From JAGPUQ01 sp036961295 (lineage in GTDB: Bacteria; Pseudomonadota; Gammaproteobacteria; Pseudomonadales; Porticoccaceae), in NCBI GenBank assembly GCA_036961295.1, contig JBALVX010000001.1, forward strand, positions 1,302,001-1,366,000: DNA of 64,000 nucleotides. The letters are read 5' to 3'. Under the pieces are notes generated by a model. The model worked only from the letters and a program-made list of their open reading frames with translations. It was not told the origin of the DNA and did not search any database. Every line of letters starts with the position of its first letter. Within the stretch, counting starts at the first letter, position 1. Below, in pieces: positions 25,111 through 34,182 of the stretch. The position numbers and the translations under genes are program-made.

Positions 25111-25881
25111 ATGTTGGATATGTTTGATATTACAGGAAAAGTCGCCATTATCACCGGCGGCAACGGTGGCTTAGGGTTGGGTATCGCCCGCGGCCTGGCG
25201 AAGGCCGGTGCCAAGGTCGCCATTGTCGGTCGCAAACAAGAAAAACTCGATAAAGCCGAGGCCGAGCTCAAAGCCGAGGGCTTTGAAGTCTTATCGGTGC
25301 AAGCAGATGTTTCCCTGGAGGACGACGTTAACCGGATGGTGAAAGAAACTGTAGACCATTTTGGTCGCGTGGACATCCTGGTCAACAATGCGGCGATTAG
25401 CTGGGGCGTGGCCACAGAAACCATGCCGCTGGAAACCTGGAATCAATTTATCGATATTAACCTCACCTCGTGCTTCTTGTGTTCCAAAGCAGTTTATCCG
25501 GAAATGATCAAAGCCGGTGGCGGCAAGATCATTAATATCAGTTCGGCAATCACCCAAAAAGGCTTTGGTAAACTGGTACATTATGCGGCGGCTAAAGGCG
25601 GCATGGATCATATGACCCAAAGTTTAGCGCAAGGCTGGGGTAAAGATAATATCCAGGTCAACGTGGTATGTCCCGGTCTGGTTCACACTGAAATGATGCC
25701 CTGTGAAGGCCCTGATCACCGTGGCGCTATCATCGACTACATCGTCAACAAAACCCCCGTTAAGCGCCATGGCATGCCCGCCGACTTTGAAGGTTTGGCC
25801 GTGTTATTGGCCAGCCCGGCGTCGGACTTTATTACCGGTGCAATTATCGTCGCTGATGGCGGCATGACTCTGACGGTCTAA
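25111..25881 (+). CDS. SDR-family oxidoreductase, tandem copy 2 (type B)
   Basis: 256 residues. Same SDR plan: ITGGNGGLGLGIARGL, VGRKQEKL, NNAAISWG, NISSAITQKGFGKLVHYAAAKGG. Type-B features shared with copy 4 are VKETVDHFGRVD, CSKAVYPEMIKAGGG, WGKDNIQ and the KTPVKRHGMPAD segment. It still shares KLDKAEAELKAEG with copies 1 and 3, which hints at partial gene conversion. It starts 40 bp after copy 1 and a 201-bp spacer follows, so copies 1 and 2 form a pair. Confidence 0.95.
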   Translation: MLDMFDITGKVAIITGGNGGLGLGIARGLAKAGAKVAIVGRKQEKLDKAEAELKAEGFEVLSVQADVSLEDDVNRMVKETVDHFGRVDILVNNAAISWGVATETMPLETWNQFIDINLTSCFLCSKAVYPEMIKAGGGKIINISSAITQKGFGKLVHYAAAKGGMDHMTQSLAQGWGKDNIQVNVVCPGLVHTEMMPCEGPDHRGAIIDYIVNKTPVKRHGMPADFEGLAVLLASPASDFITGAIIVADGGMTLTV

Positions 25882-25987
25882 ACGTAAGGGTCTAAAAGTT
25901 TGACCCGTCATTGATGTAGGGTGATACGCAATAGATTGAAAGCATCACAGTTACCTCCACCCGGTGGTAGTGGTGACTGTTAGTTAA

Positions 25988-26015
25988 CTCTCGAAAGTAA
26001 TAGCTCTCGAAAGTA
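25988..26015. repeat. 16-bp-period direct duplication in the SDR copy 2/3 spacer
   Basis: CTCTCGAAAGTA occurs twice, 16 bases apart, followed by a partial third match (AAGTATCGAA). It lies upstream of SDR copy 3. Confidence 0.6.
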
Positions 26016-26082
26016 GTAAGTATCGAACAATGCCCACTCGAGATACACAGACTTAAAACCAGCTCTTCAAAAGGTAGACATT

Positions 26083-26862
26083 ATGGTAAACCAAGGTAAT
26101 ATTTTTGATTTAACCGGGAAAGTTGCCATTATCACCGGCGGCAACGGCGGTTTGGGTCTGGGTATCGCGAAAGGCCTGGCGAGAGTCGGTGCCAAGGTCG
26201 CGATTGTGGGCCGTAAACAAGAAAAACTCGATAAAGCAGAGGCCGAGCTGAAAGCCGAGGGTTACGAGGTCTTACCGATTCAAGCCGATGTGTCTTCCGA
26301 GGATGACGTGAATCGTATGGTGGCCGAAACCGTTGCGCGCTTTGGTCGCATCGATATTCTAGTCAACAACGCGGCAATTAGCTGGGGGGTTCCCACGGAA
26401 GAGTTGCCACTTGAGACCTGGAATACCTTTATCAAAATCAATCTAACCTCGTGCTTCCTTTGTTGTAAGGCAGTGTACCCGGAGATGGTCAAAGTCGGTG
26501 GCGGCAAAATTATTAATATCAGTTCGATCATTACCCAAATCGGTTTCGGCAAACTCACCCACTATGCGGCGGCTAAAGGCGGCATGGATCATATGAGCCA
26601 AAGCCTGGCTCGCGGCTGGGGTAAAGAGAACATACAGGTCAACGTGATTTGCCCCGGTTTAGTAGATACCGAAATGATGCCCTGCACCGGCCCCAATAAA
26701 ATGGGAAGTTTTGTCGACCATGCCATCGACAAATCGGCCTGTAAGCGCTTCGGCGTCCCCGCTGATTTCGAAGGCTTGACCCAGTTACTGGCTAGCCCGG
26801 CGTCGGACTTTATTACCGGTGCTATTATCGTGGCCGATGGCGGCGTAAGTTTGGCCATGTAA
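26083..26862 (+). CDS. SDR-family oxidoreductase, tandem copy 3 (type A')
   Basis: 259 residues beginning MVNQGNIFDLTGKV. It is the closest relative of copy 1, with long stretches identical at DNA level, for example around the ADVSSEDDVNRMVAETV segment and CCKAVYPEMVKVGGG. Catalytic Asn, Ser, Tyr and Lys are conserved (NNAAISWG, NISSIITQIG, HYAAAKGG). The C-terminal KSACKRFGVPADFEGLTQ matches copy 1. The 201-bp spacer before it and the 36-bp spacer after it repeat the arrangement of copies 1 and 2. Confidence 0.95.
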   Translation: MVNQGNIFDLTGKVAIITGGNGGLGLGIAKGLARVGAKVAIVGRKQEKLDKAEAELKAEGYEVLPIQADVSSEDDVNRMVAETVARFGRIDILVNNAAISWGVPTEELPLETWNTFIKINLTSCFLCCKAVYPEMVKVGGGKIINISSIITQIGFGKLTHYAAAKGGMDHMSQSLARGWGKENIQVNVICPGLVDTEMMPCTGPNKMGSFVDHAIDKSACKRFGVPADFEGLTQLLASPASDFITGAIIVADGGVSLAM

Positions 26863-26898
26863 TGTTTCTTACCCCACCCCAATTACAAGAGCACCCCC

Positions 26899-27666
26899 AT
26901 GTTGAATGCCTTTGATTTAAGCGGGAAAGTGGCCATTATTACCGGCGGCAACGGTGGCCTCGGTTTGGGCATCGCCAAGGGTCTGGCCAAAGCCGGTGCT
27001 GCAGTGGCTATTGTCGGCCGCAACCAGGACAAACTCGACTCTGCCAGCGCAGAACTGAAGGCCATCGGCGCGCAGGTATTAACCGTACAGGCCGACGTCT
27101 CTATAGAAGACGACGTCAACCGCATGGTGAAAGAAACTGTCGAGCATTTCGGGCGTGTGGATATCCTGGTCAACAATGCCGGTATTAGCTGGGGCGTAAA
27201 AACCGAGGAAATGTCGCTGGAGTTATGGGACAAATTCATGGCCGTCGATTTAACCTCTGTATTCCTGTGCTCCAAAGCCTGTTATCCCGAAATGGTCAAA
27301 GCCGGTGGCGGAAAAATCATCAACATCAGCTCATTTATTACCAAAAAAGGCTTCGGCAAGTTGGCACACTACGCGGCCGCAAAAGGTGGCATGGATCATA
27401 TGAGTCAAAGCCTGGCTGAGGGCTGGGGCAAAGATAACATTCAGGTTAACGTCATCGTCTGTGGTTTATTCGACACGGATATGAACCCTTGCTCGGTTCC
27501 CGAACCTGCGCCGGTTCTCACCTACATGATCGAAAAAACACCCGCCAAGCGTGCTGGATTACCTGCAGATCTCGAAGGGCTTTCCATCTTTCTGGCAAGC
27601 AAATCGTCCGACTTTGTCACCGGTGCTTTGATTGTGATCGATGGCGGGTTTTCCCTGGCCATTTAG
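26899..27666 (+). CDS. SDR-family oxidoreductase, tandem copy 4 (type B', most diverged)
   Basis: 255 residues. Conserved SDR motifs: ITGGNGGLGLGIAKGL, VGRNQDKL, NNAGISWG, NISSFITKKGFGKLAHYAAAKGG. It shares VKETVEHFGRVD, CSKACYPEMVKAGGG, WGKDNIQ and KTPAKRAGLPAD with copy 2, but the substrate-loop region differs (VCGLFDTDMNPCSVPEPAPVL), so its substrate has probably changed. It is the last of the array, followed by the luciferase-like gene 87 bp later on the same strand. Confidence 0.95.
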   Translation: MLNAFDLSGKVAIITGGNGGLGLGIAKGLAKAGAAVAIVGRNQDKLDSASAELKAIGAQVLTVQADVSIEDDVNRMVKETVEHFGRVDILVNNAGISWGVKTEEMSLELWDKFMAVDLTSVFLCSKACYPEMVKAGGGKIINISSFITKKGFGKLAHYAAAKGGMDHMSQSLAEGWGKDNIQVNVIVCGLFDTDMNPCSVPEPAPVLTYMIEKTPAKRAGLPADLEGLSIFLASKSSDFVTGALIVIDGGFSLAI

Positions 27667-27753
27667 CAGAGTAATTTTTAACAAGAACATCCCGAAACTT
27701 TAATTATCAAATATTCTTATCTCTCTTAACGATTAAACCCGGAGGAAAACATC

Positions 27754-28860
27754 GTGGACGTCGGACTTTCTTTAATCTTTCAAGGCCTCAACCCGAACAC
27801 GACTGATCAACAGGTATACCAGGAAGATCTCAAGCTCGGCGATCTCGGTATTGAGCTGGGCTTCCAGTCGATTTGGGGCGTGGAGCACCATTTCACCGAC
27901 TACACCATGTGTCCGGATGTAACCCAGTTTCTATCCTACTGGGCCGGACGCAATCCCGACATCGGCCTCGGTACTATGGTGATGGTACTACCCTGGCACG
28001 ACCCCATTCGCGTCGCCGAAGAAATCGTCATGCTCGACAATATGTCCAATGGCCGGGTGATTCTCGGTATCGGTCGAGGCCTGGGCCGAGTAGAGTTTGA
28101 AGGCTTTGGTCGCGATATGAATACCTCTCGGGAAACCTTTACCGAGTCGGCGGAAATGATTCTCGAAGGTCTCGAAAGCGGCTTCTGTGAATACGATGGC
28201 AAGCAGGTGAAACAAGTGCGCCGCGAACTACGTCCCCGCCCTTTCAACACCTTTAAGGGTCGCACCTACGCTGCCGCGGTGTCTCCCGAGTCCTCACCCA
28301 TCATGGCCAAACTCGGCATCGGTTTATTAGTGATTCCGCAAAAACCCTGGGAACACGTTGAACGTGAAATGACCGCCTACCGGAACATCTACCTCGAGGT
28401 GAACGGTGTTGATGCCCCCGCCCCGATTCTCGCCGGCTGGACCTATTGCCACGAAAGTGCCGACAAAGCCGAAGAAATGGCAGAAAAGTACATCGGCAAT
28501 TATTACCGCTCCGTTATCGATCATTACGAAATGGCCGGTGAACATCTTAAAAAGACCAAAGGTTACGAGGCCTACGCCAGCATGCAAGACCACGTTGCCG
28601 CCGATATCGAAGGCGCGATCAAGTTCTTTATGAGCTTACAGGTGTGGGGCACCCCGGAAAAATGTCTCAATACCCTTCACGACTTCATTGGTCGCACCGG
28701 TGCGGGCGCCTTTAACGGTGTGTTCAGCTATGGCGGTATGTCTCATAGCGAAGCCGAACAAAGCATGCGTTTATTCGCCAAAGAAGTGATGCCAGAATTG
28801 CAAAAATTACCCGGCGAACCATTATTAGGACGAACCGCACCCACCGCAATTGCCAGCTAA
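27754..28860 (+). CDS. Luciferase-like (LLM class) flavin-dependent oxidoreductase 1
   Basis: 368 residues from a GTG with GGAGG 9 bases upstream. TIM-barrel family features: GFQSIWGVEHHFTDY near the N-terminus, GLGTMVMVLPWHDPIRVAEEIVMLDNMSNGRVILGIGRGLGR (flavin phosphate region; here split by the family's usual loop), and a C-terminal WGTPEKCLNTLHDFIGRTG. The class includes two-component monooxygenases that use reduced FMN, among them type II Baeyer-Villiger enzymes. It probably forms an operon with the SDR array. Confidence 0.92.
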   Translation: MDVGLSLIFQGLNPNTTDQQVYQEDLKLGDLGIELGFQSIWGVEHHFTDYTMCPDVTQFLSYWAGRNPDIGLGTMVMVLPWHDPIRVAEEIVMLDNMSNGRVILGIGRGLGRVEFEGFGRDMNTSRETFTESAEMILEGLESGFCEYDGKQVKQVRRELRPRPFNTFKGRTYAAAVSPESSPIMAKLGIGLLVIPQKPWEHVEREMTAYRNIYLEVNGVDAPAPILAGWTYCHESADKAEEMAEKYIGNYYRSVIDHYEMAGEHLKKTKGYEAYASMQDHVAADIEGAIKFFMSLQVWGTPEKCLNTLHDFIGRTGAGAFNGVFSYGGMSHSEAEQSMRLFAKEVMPELQKLPGEPLLGRTAPTAIAS

Positions 28861-28907
28861 GGCCGGGGTCAAGCCTTGTTAAAATAGGTTTATTAAAAAA
28901 ACCAATC

Positions 28908-28948
28908 AAAAAAAACCGGTAGCGTTAACAACGCTACCGGTTTTTTTA
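28908..28948. terminator. Bidirectional Rho-independent terminator
   Basis: AACCGGTAGCGTT (28914-28926) and its exact complement (28930-28942) form a 13-bp stem with a 3-base loop. A-tract on the left and T7 on the right provide U-tracts on both strands, so it can end the LLM transcript from the left and rnr from the right. Confidence 0.93.
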
Positions 28949-28966
28949 CGCACGCTACTCGTAGGT

Positions 28967-31462
28967 TTAGCGGTTTTTTTTGCTGGGCTTTTTACCCGAT
29001 ACGTTTTTTCCTGGCGATTTTTTACCTGATACGTTTTTAGACGAAGGCTTTTGACCAGAAGTAGAACCGCCAGTATTTCTACTGCGCCTTTTTTTATTTT
29101 GCCCACCTTCACGCTTACCAGACTTACCGGTACCCGGTTTACCTTTACTTTTACTTTGCCCTTGCCCGCCTTTACCTGGACCCGCTTTACCTTGATTCTG
29201 TTGACGCCGAGTAGAGCCTTTCTCTCCTGCGGTTTCTACGAGTTCGAAATCAATTTTGCGTTCTTCCAGATCAACCCGCGCTACGTTCACTTGCAGGCGA
29301 TCACCCAAACGAAACACTCGCCGGGTGCGCTCACCCACCAAACGATGGTGAGCAGGCTCGTGATGGTAATAGTCCTTCGGTAGCCCAGTAATATGCACCA
29401 GGCCGTCAATATAAAGACCTTCCAGCTCGACAAACAAACCAAAACCGGTAACCCCGGTAACTATTCCGGCAAACTCGTCGCCGATATGGTCGACAAGGTA
29501 TTCGCACTTCAGCCAGTTCACCACACTGCGGGTGGCATCGTCGGCACGGCGTTCACTCATGGAAGTTTGCACACCGGCATCGACCATATTCACGGCATCG
29601 TAAGGGTAGCTGGTTTCCAGCGGCAGCCGTTTAGCCTTTTTATGCCGGTTTAAGTGGGCAACCCGGCGCTTGCTGAGCAATAAACCACGAATAGCCCGAT
29701 GCACCAATAAATCGGCATAGCGTCTAATCGGCGAGGTAAAGTGGGTATAGGCTTCGTAATTTAAACCAAAATGCCCTCGATTCTCCGGCTGATAGACCGC
29801 CTGACTCATCGAGCGCAGCATCACCGACTGAACAATACTGGCGTCCGGTCGTTCGCGAATTTTACGCAATACCGCCTGATAATCTTCTGGGGAGGGCTTG
29901 TCGCCACCGGGTAATCCCAAACCAATCTCGCCAAGAAATTCCCTTAGATTGGCGAGCTTTTCTTCTTTTGGCCCTTCGTGAACTCGGTACAGCACCGGCA
30001 ATTTACTTTTTTCGAGCAAAATAGCGGTGCACTCATTGGCCGCTAACATGCACTCTTCAATCAGCCGATGAGCGTCGGTGCGTTCGGTGGGAATAATTTG
30101 TTCAATTTTGCGTTCGGCATCAAACAGTATGCGACTTTCACCGGTCTCAAAATCAATCGCGCCACGGCGGTCGCGAGCGCTATGCAAAGCACCATACAGA
30201 TTGTACAAATCATCAACGTGCTCAACCACGCCCTGAAACTGCTTGCGCACTCCGCTATCAACGTCACCGCGCTGAGCAATCATCGAGGCCACTTGCGTGT
30301 AAGTAAGCCGCGCGCGGGAACACAGCACTGCATCGTAAAACTGGAAGCGCTTAATCTTGCCTTTGGTGTCGATACGCATCTCGCAGACCATGCATAGCCG
30401 ATCCACTTCGGGTTTGAGCGAGCACAAACCATTGGAGAGCTTCTCCGGCAGCATAGGCACCACGTAGTCTGGAAAGTACACAGAATTGCCACGCTGATAG
30501 GCCTCTCGATCCAGCTCAGAACCGGGTTTCACATAGTGGGACACATCCGCAATCGCCACATACAGATTCCAGCCACGGCCTTTAACCGGCTCGCAGTAAA
30601 CCGCGTCGTCGTAATCCCGAGCGTCTTCGCCATCGATCGTCACCAGTGGCAAATGGCGTAGATCGGCCCGACCCTCGCAATCCTTTTCCTGCACGTGATC
30701 CGGAATGGCATCGACATCCGCCTGTAAGCCTTCCGACCAGGCCTGAGGGATACCAAAGCTATGGATGGCGACTTCAATCTCCAGCCCCGGAGCCATATGG
30801 TCACCCAGCACCCGCGACACACGCCCGGCAGGCTGATTATTGCGCGAGGGCTGACGCGTAATGTCTACCAGCACAATCTGCCCGGCACTGGCGCCGCTGG
30901 TGTCCTCGGAACCAATCAATACATCCTGGCTAATACTGGGGTTATCGGGCCGTACAAAATGAATTCCGCCCTCGGTAAAGTAGCGCCCGACCAGCTGCTG
31001 AGTGCGGTGATCCACCACCTCCACAATGGAACCTTCCGGGCGTCCCTTGCGATCAAAACCCTCTATACGCACTAATACTTCGTCGCCACTCAAGACTCGA
31101 CGCATCTGCCGGCTGGACAGAAAAATATCCGCCTCGCCACTACCGGTAATCACAAAGCCAAAACCTTCCGGGTGCCCATTCACCCGGCCCTTAATCACAT
31201 TCATCTTATCCAGTGCGCCAAAACCCCCGGAGCGATTGCGCACGATCTGTCCGTCGCGCACCATCGCCTGTAAGCGCCGCCGCAGGGCTTCTATCTGATC
31301 CGTGTCGTCCATACCGAACTCACGGCACAGCTCTTCCTGGGTCATTGGCCCAACGCTTTTAGAGAGTAGAGAGAGGATATACTCCCGGCTGGTAATGGGT
31401 TGCTCGTACCGAGCCGCTTCCCGATCCGCGTGGGGATCCCGCTTCAGGTGTTTTTTACGCAT
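28967..31462 (-). CDS. rnr: Ribonuclease R
   Basis: 831 residues with the full RNase R plan: N-terminal winged helix (about 20-90), two cold-shock domains (about 90-240), RNB catalytic domain, S1 domain (GDEFAGIVTGVTGFGLFVEL) and a basic tail. The RNB active site reads VTIDGEDARDYDDAVY, with the metal-binding aspartates intact. It degrades structured RNA 3' to 5'. The last 90 residues are Lys/Gly/Ser-rich and contain near-repeats of KNVSGKKSPGK, typical of the RNase R tail but repetitive at DNA level. Terminator at 28908-28948 lies downstream. Confidence 0.96.
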   Translation of the reverse strand: MRKKHLKRDPHADREAARYEQPITSREYILSLLSKSVGPMTQEELCREFGMDDTDQIEALRRRLQAMVRDGQIVRNRSGGFGALDKMNVIKGRVNGHPEGFGFVITGSGEADIFLSSRQMRRVLSGDEVLVRIEGFDRKGRPEGSIVEVVDHRTQQLVGRYFTEGGIHFVRPDNPSISQDVLIGSEDTSGASAGQIVLVDITRQPSRNNQPAGRVSRVLGDHMAPGLEIEVAIHSFGIPQAWSEGLQADVDAIPDHVQEKDCEGRADLRHLPLVTIDGEDARDYDDAVYCEPVKGRGWNLYVAIADVSHYVKPGSELDREAYQRGNSVYFPDYVVPMLPEKLSNGLCSLKPEVDRLCMVCEMRIDTKGKIKRFQFYDAVLCSRARLTYTQVASMIAQRGDVDSGVRKQFQGVVEHVDDLYNLYGALHSARDRRGAIDFETGESRILFDAERKIEQIIPTERTDAHRLIEECMLAANECTAILLEKSKLPVLYRVHEGPKEEKLANLREFLGEIGLGLPGGDKPSPEDYQAVLRKIRERPDASIVQSVMLRSMSQAVYQPENRGHFGLNYEAYTHFTSPIRRYADLLVHRAIRGLLLSKRRVAHLNRHKKAKRLPLETSYPYDAVNMVDAGVQTSMSERRADDATRSVVNWLKCEYLVDHIGDEFAGIVTGVTGFGLFVELEGLYIDGLVHITGLPKDYYHHEPAHHRLVGERTRRVFRLGDRLQVNVARVDLEERKIDFELVETAGEKGSTRRQQNQGKAGPGKGGQGQSKSKGKPGTGKSGKREGGQNKKRRSRNTGGSTSGQKPSSKNVSGKKSPGKNVSGKKPSKKNR

Positions 31463-31528
31463 ACAGCTAGTTAATCCTTATTTGCCACAATCAATTCTGC
31501 GGCTATCATACCCTTCCAGCATGACTGA

Positions 31529-31557
31529 TTGACAACCTTTAAAGCGGCCAGTAAAGT
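31529..31557 (+). promoter_or_regulatory. Candidate promoter of tRNA-Leu
   Basis: TTGACA (31529-31534, perfect -35), 17-bp spacer, TAAAGT (31552-31557, 4 of 6). The GC-rich stretch GCCGCTCCCCGTC that follows resembles the discriminator of stringently controlled stable-RNA promoters. Predicted start about 25 bases before the mature tRNA. Confidence 0.6.
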
Positions 31558-31589
31558 GCCGCTCCCCGTCGGATAGTATTTCCGTACAG

Positions 31590-31676
31590 GCCCAGGTGGT
31601 GAAATTGGTAGACACGCTAGCTTCAGGTGCTAGTGATCGCAAGGTCGTGGAGGTTCAAGTCCTCTCCTGGGCACCA
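31590..31676 (+). tRNA. tRNA-Leu(CAG)
   Basis: An 87-base class II tRNA with encoded CCA. The acceptor stem GCCCAGG (31590-31596) pairs with CCTGGGC (31666-31672). The anticodon arm is CTAGC-TTCAGGT-GCTAG, giving anticodon CAG. The variable arm TGATCGCAAGGTCGT and the T arm GGTTCAAGTCC are canonical. Confidence 0.97.
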
Positions 31677-31837
31677 ATAATAAGTTCAAGTAATCAAGAG
31701 AATAGCCCACCAAGCTTTCTATTCTGATTAAACCGTCAAAGCCTTACAAGGGATGCTGAACTTGGTACGATTTCTTTTGGATACAAGCTCGAGACATTCG
31801 TCCCCGTCATGAACCAACACTCTGTGGCCCCAATACT

Positions 31838-32410
31838 GTGAACAAAGAGCTGTGGCGCATCGGCATATCCGGCAGTCATTGCTCCGGCAAATCAACGCTC
31901 GCAAGTTCTCTCACCAGGGCCTTGCGTGACGACGGCGCAAACGTAGAGCTGCGACCTGAACCCATCGATGTATTACGTCCATTGCTGAGTAAACAAAAAC
32001 CGCCTCTGACATCCGACCACATATATTATCTACTGCTGGGGGAACACCTTCGCCGGCTGGAGCAATCCGCTAATCAGTACATCATCTACGACCGTACCCT
32101 ACTCGATTACGCCGCATATCTAAAAATCGAAGGCCCCAAAAACTCTCAGCTAAAAAATGCTATCGACCAGTTGCTCCCGTGGTACCTCGGTCACTTCGAT
32201 TTTGTATTTTTTCTCCCGACCGAAATTCCTTTGGAACTGGACGGCAACCGTCCTTCTTCAGAAAAGCATCGAACCGATATTGAAGACGCGATAATCAAAA
32301 CTGCCAGAGACTTCGACATAGAATTAATCGAACTCCGTGGCTCCGTCGAAGAACGAACGGATTTCGCTATACAAACAATAGAACAGCTAACCCGGGACAA
32401 GGTTCATTAA
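31838..32410 (+). CDS. Small P-loop NTPase (AAA_28/NadR-kinase-like)
   Basis: 190 residues from a GTG. Walker A is GISGSHCSGKSTL; YIIYDRTLLDYAAYL matches the DR motif of nucleoside-kinase-like and NadR/AAA_28 proteins, and DFVFFLPTEIPLELDGNR the following lid region. Likely a small-molecule or nucleoside kinase, but the substrate is unknown. It is the first gene after tRNA-Leu, and its upstream region (31677-31837) holds no gene. Confidence 0.75.
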   Translation: MNKELWRIGISGSHCSGKSTLASSLTRALRDDGANVELRPEPIDVLRPLLSKQKPPLTSDHIYYLLLGEHLRRLEQSANQYIIYDRTLLDYAAYLKIEGPKNSQLKNAIDQLLPWYLGHFDFVFFLPTEIPLELDGNRPSSEKHRTDIEDAIIKTARDFDIELIELRGSVEERTDFAIQTIEQLTRDKVH

Positions 32411-32483
32411 TGGCTCTAGAGTCAATAGGCGCTAATTTATAAGAGCACCACAAGGCGTGCTAAATCTAAACCAATACGCCTGG

Positions 32484-33017
32484 TTAATCAATTGTGGCAC
32501 CATCAAACCAGCCGACGAATAGACGGCGCCCTCTGTTATCAAGCCCAATGAACGAATGATCTATGCCGCCTACAGTTAAAACCGCCTCAGTCCTCATTTC
32601 TCTGAGTATCTCGCTCTCAAGCGAGTAGTAGAATCCCTTCGCTTCGGTGTTTTCGCCGCTTAGGAACTGCGGATGCGTATACTCTCTGGCTTTGTGACAC
32701 ATTTCCATAAGCAAACCTTCCTGGCGACGGCTTGAGGAAACAAAGCAGCGGAAATAATAAAACATATTATTAAGTAATTGAGGAATTGGCAGGCATTCTG
32801 CGGTGCTTACCGCAATGATTTTATGCTCAGAGTCCCTGACTACAACCATCAATTGACGAGCTCTGGACTCGACATCTCCGCTCGCAGGAATTGCATTTTC
32901 AGAGACCCAGAAATTTTTTGCCTCTTCAATCAATTCGGAGGTAACATTTTGCCATACAAATTCAAAGGCAAGCCCCTCGAACACCTTATCTATGTGACCT
33001 AATACGTTTTCTTCCAT
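32484..33017 (-). CDS. GNAT-like acyltransferase-fold protein, copy 1
   Basis: 177 residues, not firmly recognised. Strands LMVVVRDSEHKIIAVSTAE and FYYFRCFVSSSRRQEGLLMEMCHKARE resemble GNAT beta-4/beta-5 and the acyl-CoA-binding motif A, although the RxxGxG/A signature is degenerate (RRQEGLL). The C-terminus VGGIDHSFIGLDNRGRRLFVGWFDGATID is nearly shared with the neighbour at 33095-33619, so the two are tandem duplicates. Low GC relative to the catabolic blocks. Confidence 0.6.
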   Translation of the reverse strand: MEENVLGHIDKVFEGLAFEFVWQNVTSELIEEAKNFWVSENAIPASGDVESRARQLMVVVRDSEHKIIAVSTAECLPIPQLLNNMFYYFRCFVSSSRRQEGLLMEMCHKAREYTHPQFLSGENTEAKGFYYSLESEILREMRTEAVLTVGGIDHSFIGLDNRGRRLFVGWFDGATID

Positions 33018-33094
33018 TTTTTACCTCCCCTTTAAAACCAAGCGCCGGACATACATTATTTGTAAAACTTTTCATTACCCGCGAGTTTATACAA

Positions 33095-33619
33095 TCAGTC
33101 TATTGTAGCCCCATCAAACCAACCGACACGCAGATGACGCCCTTTTTTATCTACGCCGATAAATGGGTGATCGATACCGCCAATAACCATGACGGCCTGA
33201 GTCTGCACTTTTTGCAAGATAGAATTTTCTGCTGCGGTATAGAAACCTCTTGCTACCGTATCCTCGCCACTTATAAAACGTTGATGCAAATACTCTCTAG
33301 CTTTATGAGAAACAGCCATCATCACTCCTTTTTTTCGATAGGCAGGCGAAACGAAAACACGATAAAAATAAAACCAGTTATTCAGCAATAATGGAATCTT
33401 CATTCGCTCCGCCGTATTCACCGCTATTATATTTTTATCTGCATCTCTGGCCACAATAATTAACTGCTGAGCTCGGGATCCCATCACCGCTCGATCACTC
33501 CGAAATGCGTTTTCGGAGACCCAGAAACTTATCACCTCCTCAATCAATTCGGGACCGACATTTTCCCAAACAAACTCAAAAGTGATTCCGTCATTTTCTT
33601 CGGTCTTATTATTTTTCAT
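33095..33619 (-). CDS. GNAT-like acyltransferase-fold protein, copy 2
   Basis: 174 residues, colinear with copy 1: ITFEFVWENVGPELIEEVISFWVSENAF, LIIVARDADKNIIAVNTAE, FYFYRVFVSPAYRKKGVMMAVSHKARE and VGWFDGATID. Here the motif-A loop reads YRKKGVM, closer to a working acyl-CoA binding loop than in copy 1. It overlaps the upstream two-CxxC gene by 4 bp (ATGA), implying translational coupling. Acceptor unknown; modification of a small molecule or protein is possible. Confidence 0.6.
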   Translation of the reverse strand: MKNNKTEENDGITFEFVWENVGPELIEEVISFWVSENAFRSDRAVMGSRAQQLIIVARDADKNIIAVNTAERMKIPLLLNNWFYFYRVFVSPAYRKKGVMMAVSHKAREYLHQRFISGEDTVARGFYTAAENSILQKVQTQAVMVIGGIDHPFIGVDKKGRHLRVGWFDGATID

Positions 33620-34068
33620 TTTCCTAGCTTCCGCATCTCCTTCTTTGGACCTTCGATTAATAAGGCCTCTGAAAACACTCCCAATAATTCGATTTGATAT
33701 CCATTTGGCCCACTCTCATCGACCGCATAGACTATCGAATAGCTTGCCTCGCACTGCTTGCAAATCAGGGAATAGATTTTTGGATGTAAGCCTTGTGGGG
33801 TTTTTAGCACTTCGCCACCAGTCGAATTTCCCTCAACTTTTAAACTTTTTCTTAACAGAAGAAAAAATCCTTGATCGGCAATTGAATTTAAATAACTGCC
33901 TTTTTGATCAAGCCTGGCAATGTTAGAAACATGGTCACATTCCGAACACTTGATGCTAAAAACAAAGACCTTAAGACCCTTCTCCATGCCACTGTAAATA
34001 AAACCATCGGCATCCGACTGAGGTAGGAAAAAATTGCAGCCCAGTTTTATTAAGGAACCAGCGCTCAT
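33616..34068 (-). CDS. Unrecognised protein with two CxxC pairs
   Basis: 150 residues, family not recognised. Two cysteine pairs, FSIKCSECDHVSN and YSLICKQCEASYS, are about 60 residues apart and could bind one zinc ion. The protein begins MSAGSLIKLGCNFFLPQSDADG and lacks membrane segments. The ATGA overlap with GNAT-like copy 2 suggests a three-gene unit 34068 to 32484. No function is proposed. Confidence 0.6.
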   Translation of the reverse strand: MSAGSLIKLGCNFFLPQSDADGFIYSGMEKGLKVFVFSIKCSECDHVSNIARLDQKGSYLNSIADQGFFLLLRKSLKVEGNSTGGEVLKTPQGLHPKIYSLICKQCEASYSIVYAVDESGPNGYQIELLGVFSEALLIEGPKKEMRKLGK

Positions 34069-34182
34069 TAAGTCTTCACTCTTTGAATTTAACTACTCAA
34101 AACATATAGCTGGCATCCAGAAACGGGGCTATATAAACGCCTGGCGCCGATTTTTGATCGTCGGCCTCAGTTTAAAAGCTAA

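Noticed and set aside
31677..34068. Genomic island integrated at tRNA-Leu
   Set aside because: No integrase gene and no second copy of the tRNA 3' end was found in the following sequence; only composition and position suggest it.
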